Assembly: GCA_964236695.1 (NCBI GenBank)
Contig: CAXSFU010000009.1
Coordinates: forward strand, 17,671-81,670
Direction: 5' to 3'
DNA length: 64,000 bases
Source: CAXSEF01 sp964236695
Lineage (GTDB): Bacteria; Pseudomonadota; Alphaproteobacteria; Acetobacterales; Acetobacteraceae
How positions within the stretch are numbered: position 1 is the stretch's first letter; each line of letters starts with the position of its first letter. A model generated the notes under the pieces. That model worked only from the letters and a program-made list of their open reading frames with translations, did no database searches and had not been told where the DNA came from. This document shows, piece after piece, positions 61,630-64,000 of the stretch. A program made the translations under genes and the position numbers.

Positions 61630-61845
61630 TCAGTAGCCGAGGATGGCGTACAGGGCCGCGACGATCGGCATCAGACCGACCACGCCCCAGGCGGCCATCG
61701 CGCAGATCGCGACGACGTTGCCCAGCCTGTGGTTGGCGCGCCGCCGACGGCGGGACGGGCCGCTGCGGGGCGGCTGCGGGCCGGTCGACGGGGAGATGGC
61801 GTCGGGTTCGGCGGGGGCAGGTCTCTGCTTCAGGATCGCGGACAT
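61630..61845 (-). CDS. Small single-helix membrane protein, unknown function
   Basis: 71 residues: a Pro/Ser-rich N-terminal half, a block of five Arg, then a C-terminal hydrophobic stretch (VVAICAMAAWGVVGLMPIVA) that would anchor it with the N-terminus in the cytoplasm. GGAGG precedes ATG 61843-61845. No family recognised. Confidence 0.6.
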   Translation of the reverse strand: MSAILKQRPAPAEPDAISPSTGPQPPRSGPSRRRRRANHRLGNVVAICAMAAWGVVGLMPIVAALYAILGY

Positions 61846-62011
61846 CTGGCCTCCGGGTTATCCAGAATGGCGGAACCTTACACCCTGAAGCCGCGACGGT
61901 GTGTAAGACTTTGTTTCTGCTGACTGACAACCGGGACATGTTTCGGGCGTCGCGGCGGCCTGGGCGGGCGGCCCGCCGCATGCGGACCCGGAAGGGGCGT
62001 GGCGCGGGCGT

Positions 62012-63211
62012 TCAGTCGACCGCCTCGCAGAAGCGCACGATGCGCCGGCACGCCTCGCGCAGGGTCGCGTCGTCCGTCGCGCAGGACAGGCGCAGGAAGG
62101 GGCTCATGCCGAAGGCGGCGCCGAACACGGTGGCGACGTGGGCCTCCTCCAGCAGGGCCATGCACACAGCCTCGTCGTCCTCCAGCGCCTGCCCGCCGCC
62201 GCTGCGCCGCCCGACGAGGCCGGCGACGGAGGGGTAGACGTAGAAGGCGCCGTCCGGACGGTGACAGCGCAGGCCGGGGGCGGCGGCCAGCGCGTCGACC
62301 ACCAGGTCGCGGCGGCGGCGGTAGGCCTCGCGCATCGACGCCGCGTCGTCCTGCGGGCCGTCCAGGGCGGCGGCGGCGGCGGCCTGGGCGGGGGCGCAGA
62401 CGCCGGCGGTGGCGTGGCCCTGCACCGTCGCCATCGCCCGCACCAGCGCGCGTGGCCCCGCGCCGTAGCCGACCCGCCAGCCGGTCATGGCATAGGTCTT
62501 GGACACGCCGCCCAGGGTCAGCACGCGCTCGCGCAGCCCCGGGGCCGCGTGGGCAAGGGTGGCGTGGGGCTCGCCGTCGAAGCGCAGGTGCTCGTACAAA
62601 TCGTCCGACATCACCCAGACCTGGGGGTGGCGTTCCAGCATCGCGCCCAGGGCCGCCAGCTCCGCCGCCGTGCAGACCGCACCCGTCGGGTTGTTGGGGA
62701 AGTTCAGCATCAGCCAGCGGGTGCGCGGGGTGATCGCCGCCTCGACCGCCGCCACGCGCGGCCGGAAGCCGTCGGCCTCCAGGCAGGGCACCGTCACCGC
62801 GACGCCGCCCAGGAGGCGGGCCATCAGCGGATAGGCGTTCCAGTACGGCGCCAGCACGATCACCTCGGACCCCGGATCGAGGGTGGCCATCAGGGCGTCG
62901 AAGATCACCTGCTTGCCGCCGTTGCCGACCACGATCTCGTCGAGGCCGTACTCCAGGCCGGCGCGGGCGAGGTGGCGGCGGATCGCGGCCTTGAGGGCGG
63001 GGGTGCCGTCCTGGGGCGGGTACTTCGTGTCGCCGCGCAGGGCGGCCTGGTGCGCGGCCTCGATGACGTGCGGCGGCGTGGCGAAGTCGGGCTCGCCGAT
63101 GGTCAGCGAGATCACGTCGAGGCCCTGGGCGCGCATCTCGCGGGCGCGGACGGTCAGGGTCACCGTGGCGGCCGTGGGGGCGCCGGCCAGGCGCTGCGCG
63201 AGGGGCGGCAT
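62012..63211 (-). CDS. Aspartate aminotransferase-like PLP enzyme, paralogue 1
   Basis: 399 residues, class I aminotransferase, Ib type. Motifs: ISLTIGEPDFATPPHV, TKYPPQDGTPALKAAI, NFPNNPTGAVCTAAEL, VMSDDLYEHLRFDG and the Schiff-base Lys in GGVSKTYAMTGWRVGYG; the C-terminal Arg for the alpha-carboxylate is in FLRLSCAT. It is clearly related to the adjacent upstream gene (63366 onward) and separated from it by a family A repeat, so the pair probably arose by duplication. Exact substrate unknown. Confidence 0.9.
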   Translation of the reverse strand: MPPLAQRLAGAPTAATVTLTVRAREMRAQGLDVISLTIGEPDFATPPHVIEAAHQAALRGDTKYPPQDGTPALKAAIRRHLARAGLEYGLDEIVVGNGGKQVIFDALMATLDPGSEVIVLAPYWNAYPLMARLLGGVAVTVPCLEADGFRPRVAAVEAAITPRTRWLMLNFPNNPTGAVCTAAELAALGAMLERHPQVWVMSDDLYEHLRFDGEPHATLAHAAPGLRERVLTLGGVSKTYAMTGWRVGYGAGPRALVRAMATVQGHATAGVCAPAQAAAAAALDGPQDDAASMREAYRRRRDLVVDALAAAPGLRCHRPDGAFYVYPSVAGLVGRRSGGGQALEDDEAVCMALLEEAHVATVFGAAFGMSPFLRLSCATDDATLREACRRIVRFCEAVD

Positions 63212-63215
63212 CAGA

Positions 63216-63362
63216 GGAAGGAAGGCCAGGGGCTCTGCCCGCCATGTCTTGAAGCGGGGACCCCGCCAAAGGCGAGCCTTTGGAATCCACTACTTAAGAA
63301 AGCGGGTCCAGGGGCGGCTCGCCCCTGGCGGGTCTGGGCAGAGCCCAGCCTCGCTTGCTTCC
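63216..63362. repeat. Family A repeat, copy 22
   Basis: A full copy with CTTAAG core and an extra GCCATGTCTTGAAGCGGGGA stretch after the first palindrome. It separates the two aminotransferase paralogues. Confidence 0.85.
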
Positions 63363-63365
63363 CGA

Positions 63366-64000
63366 TCAGCGCAACCCCTGGCAGAAGCGCAGGATTCGCC
63401 CGCACGCCTCGCGCAGGCTGTCGGTGTCGGTGGCGTAGCTGATGCGGAAGTGCCCGGGGAACATGAACGCCGCGCCGTGCACGGCGGCCACGCCTTCCTC
63501 GTCGAGCAGGGCGGTGACGAAGCTCTCGTCGTCGGTGATCGCGGCGCCGCCCAGCGTGGTCCTGCCGATGCAGCCCTGCATCGAGGGATAGACGTAGAAC
63601 GCGCCCTCCGGCTTGTGGCAGTGCAGGCCGGGCGCCTGGTTGAGCATGTCCACCACGAGGTCGCGGCGCCCCTGGTAGGTCTGCGCCATCACGGCGATCG
63701 ACTCCTGCGGGCCGTTCAGCGCCTCGACCGCGGCGGCCTGGCTGACAGAGGAGGTGTTCGAGGTCGACTGGCTCTGCAGCTTGTCCATCGCCTTGACGAT
63801 CGACACCGGCGCGCCCGCATAGCCGATGCGCCAGCCGGTCATCGCGTAGGCCTTGGACACGCCGTTCATCGTCACCGTGCGGTCGCGCAGCCGCGGCTCG
63901 ACCTCCACGATGGTGGCGGGCCTGAAGCCGTCGTAGACGAGCTTCTCGTAGATGTCGTCGGTGAACACCCACACGTCGGGATGGCGCAGCAGCACGTCGC
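63366..64000 (-). CDS. Aspartate aminotransferase, C-terminal part cut by window end
   Basis: Only the C-terminal 210 or so residues lie in the window; the gene continues past 64000. VWVFTDDIYEKLVYDGFRPA, NGVSKAYAMTGWRIGYAG (PLP Lys), HKPEGAFYVYPSMQGCIG and HFRISYATDTDSLREACGRI are typical of alphaproteobacterial AatA (aspartate/prephenate aminotransferase, Ib group). It is more canonical than the neighbouring paralogue, so it is probably the housekeeping enzyme. Confidence 0.9.
   Translation of the reverse strand, partial: DVLLRHPDVWVFTDDIYEKLVYDGFRPATIVEVEPRLRDRTVTMNGVSKAYAMTGWRIGYAGAPVSIVKAMDKLQSQSTSNTSSVSQAAAVEALNGPQESIAVMAQTYQGRRDLVVDMLNQAPGLHCHKPEGAFYVYPSMQGCIGRTTLGGAAITDDESFVTALLDEEGVAAVHGAAFMFPGHFRISYATDTDSLREACGRILRFCQGLR

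Overview
The window is high-GC alphaproteobacterial chromosome, most likely from the Acetobacteraceae (Rhodospirillales). Three things point there: the gene neighbourhoods (aroE-coaE-dnaQ, rsmB next to a heparinase II/III protein, cytochrome c-kdsB-pheA, yggT-folD, ffs-dnaX), the strong GC bias, and two families of palindromic intergenic repeats like those I know from acetic acid bacteria and relatives. The family-level assignment is inference. A 100-base run of N at 11892-11991 marks an assembly gap.

Layout. 1-9 kb: the start of a kynureninase, an MFS exporter, an aldo/keto reductase divergent from its probable TetR regulator, an SDR, a Gly/Ala-rich secreted protein, a DoxX-like membrane protein, a 3-methyladenine glycosylase and a flavin-dependent monooxygenase. 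9.1-15.5 kb: a three-gene minus-strand cluster encoding an RpfF-type DSF synthase, a REC-PAS-GGDEF-EAL response regulator and an RpfC-type hybrid kinase. 16-22 kb: an aminotransferase, then DUF3034 barrel, exported truncated globin, exported cupredoxin and membrane GGDEF-EAL protein. 22-34.5 kb: mixed metabolic, stress and membrane genes (MBL, HAD, DUF892, DUF1003, S53 peptidase, DUF1489, DUF3311 plus sodium symporter, DHFR-like, tautomerase, IMPase, DUF347). 34.8-42 kb: aroE, coaE, dnaQ, a membrane-anchored receiver protein, heparinase, rsmB. 42-50 kb: ArnT-like glycosyltransferase, receiver protein, nudC, lipoprotein, Gfo/Idh/MocA oxidoreductase, pheA, kdsB. 50-57 kb: membrane cytochrome c, hisN, cupin, folD, yggT, tRNA-Ala(CGC), SRP RNA, dnaX. 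57-64 kb: an isolated NuoB-like/NuoCD-like pair, a YsnF-type stress protein and two tandem aspartate-aminotransferase paralogues, the second cut by the window end.

The most interesting locus is the rpfF-response regulator-rpfC cluster. It looks like a complete diffusible-signal-factor (DSF) quorum-sensing module in which the HD-GYP regulator RpfG of Xanthomonas is replaced by a protein carrying both c-di-GMP-making and c-di-GMP-degrading domains. That regulator ends in a 27-bp, 9-residue tandem repeat containing the assembly gap. Repeat phase predicts that it stays in frame and overlaps rpfC by ATGA. A second c-di-GMP protein 4 kb away sits with an exported globin and a cupredoxin, suggesting redox or gas sensing.

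Two repeat families punctuate the window. Family A (about 130 bp, GC-rich, several nested palindromes around a CTTAAG core) occurs more than 20 times in both orientations. Family B (about 135 bp, AT-rich ends able to fold into terminator-like hairpins) occurs seven times. Several genes (coaE, the receiver gene at 37134, kdsB, the small membrane gene at 45219) read into a repeat and end in repeat-encoded tails.
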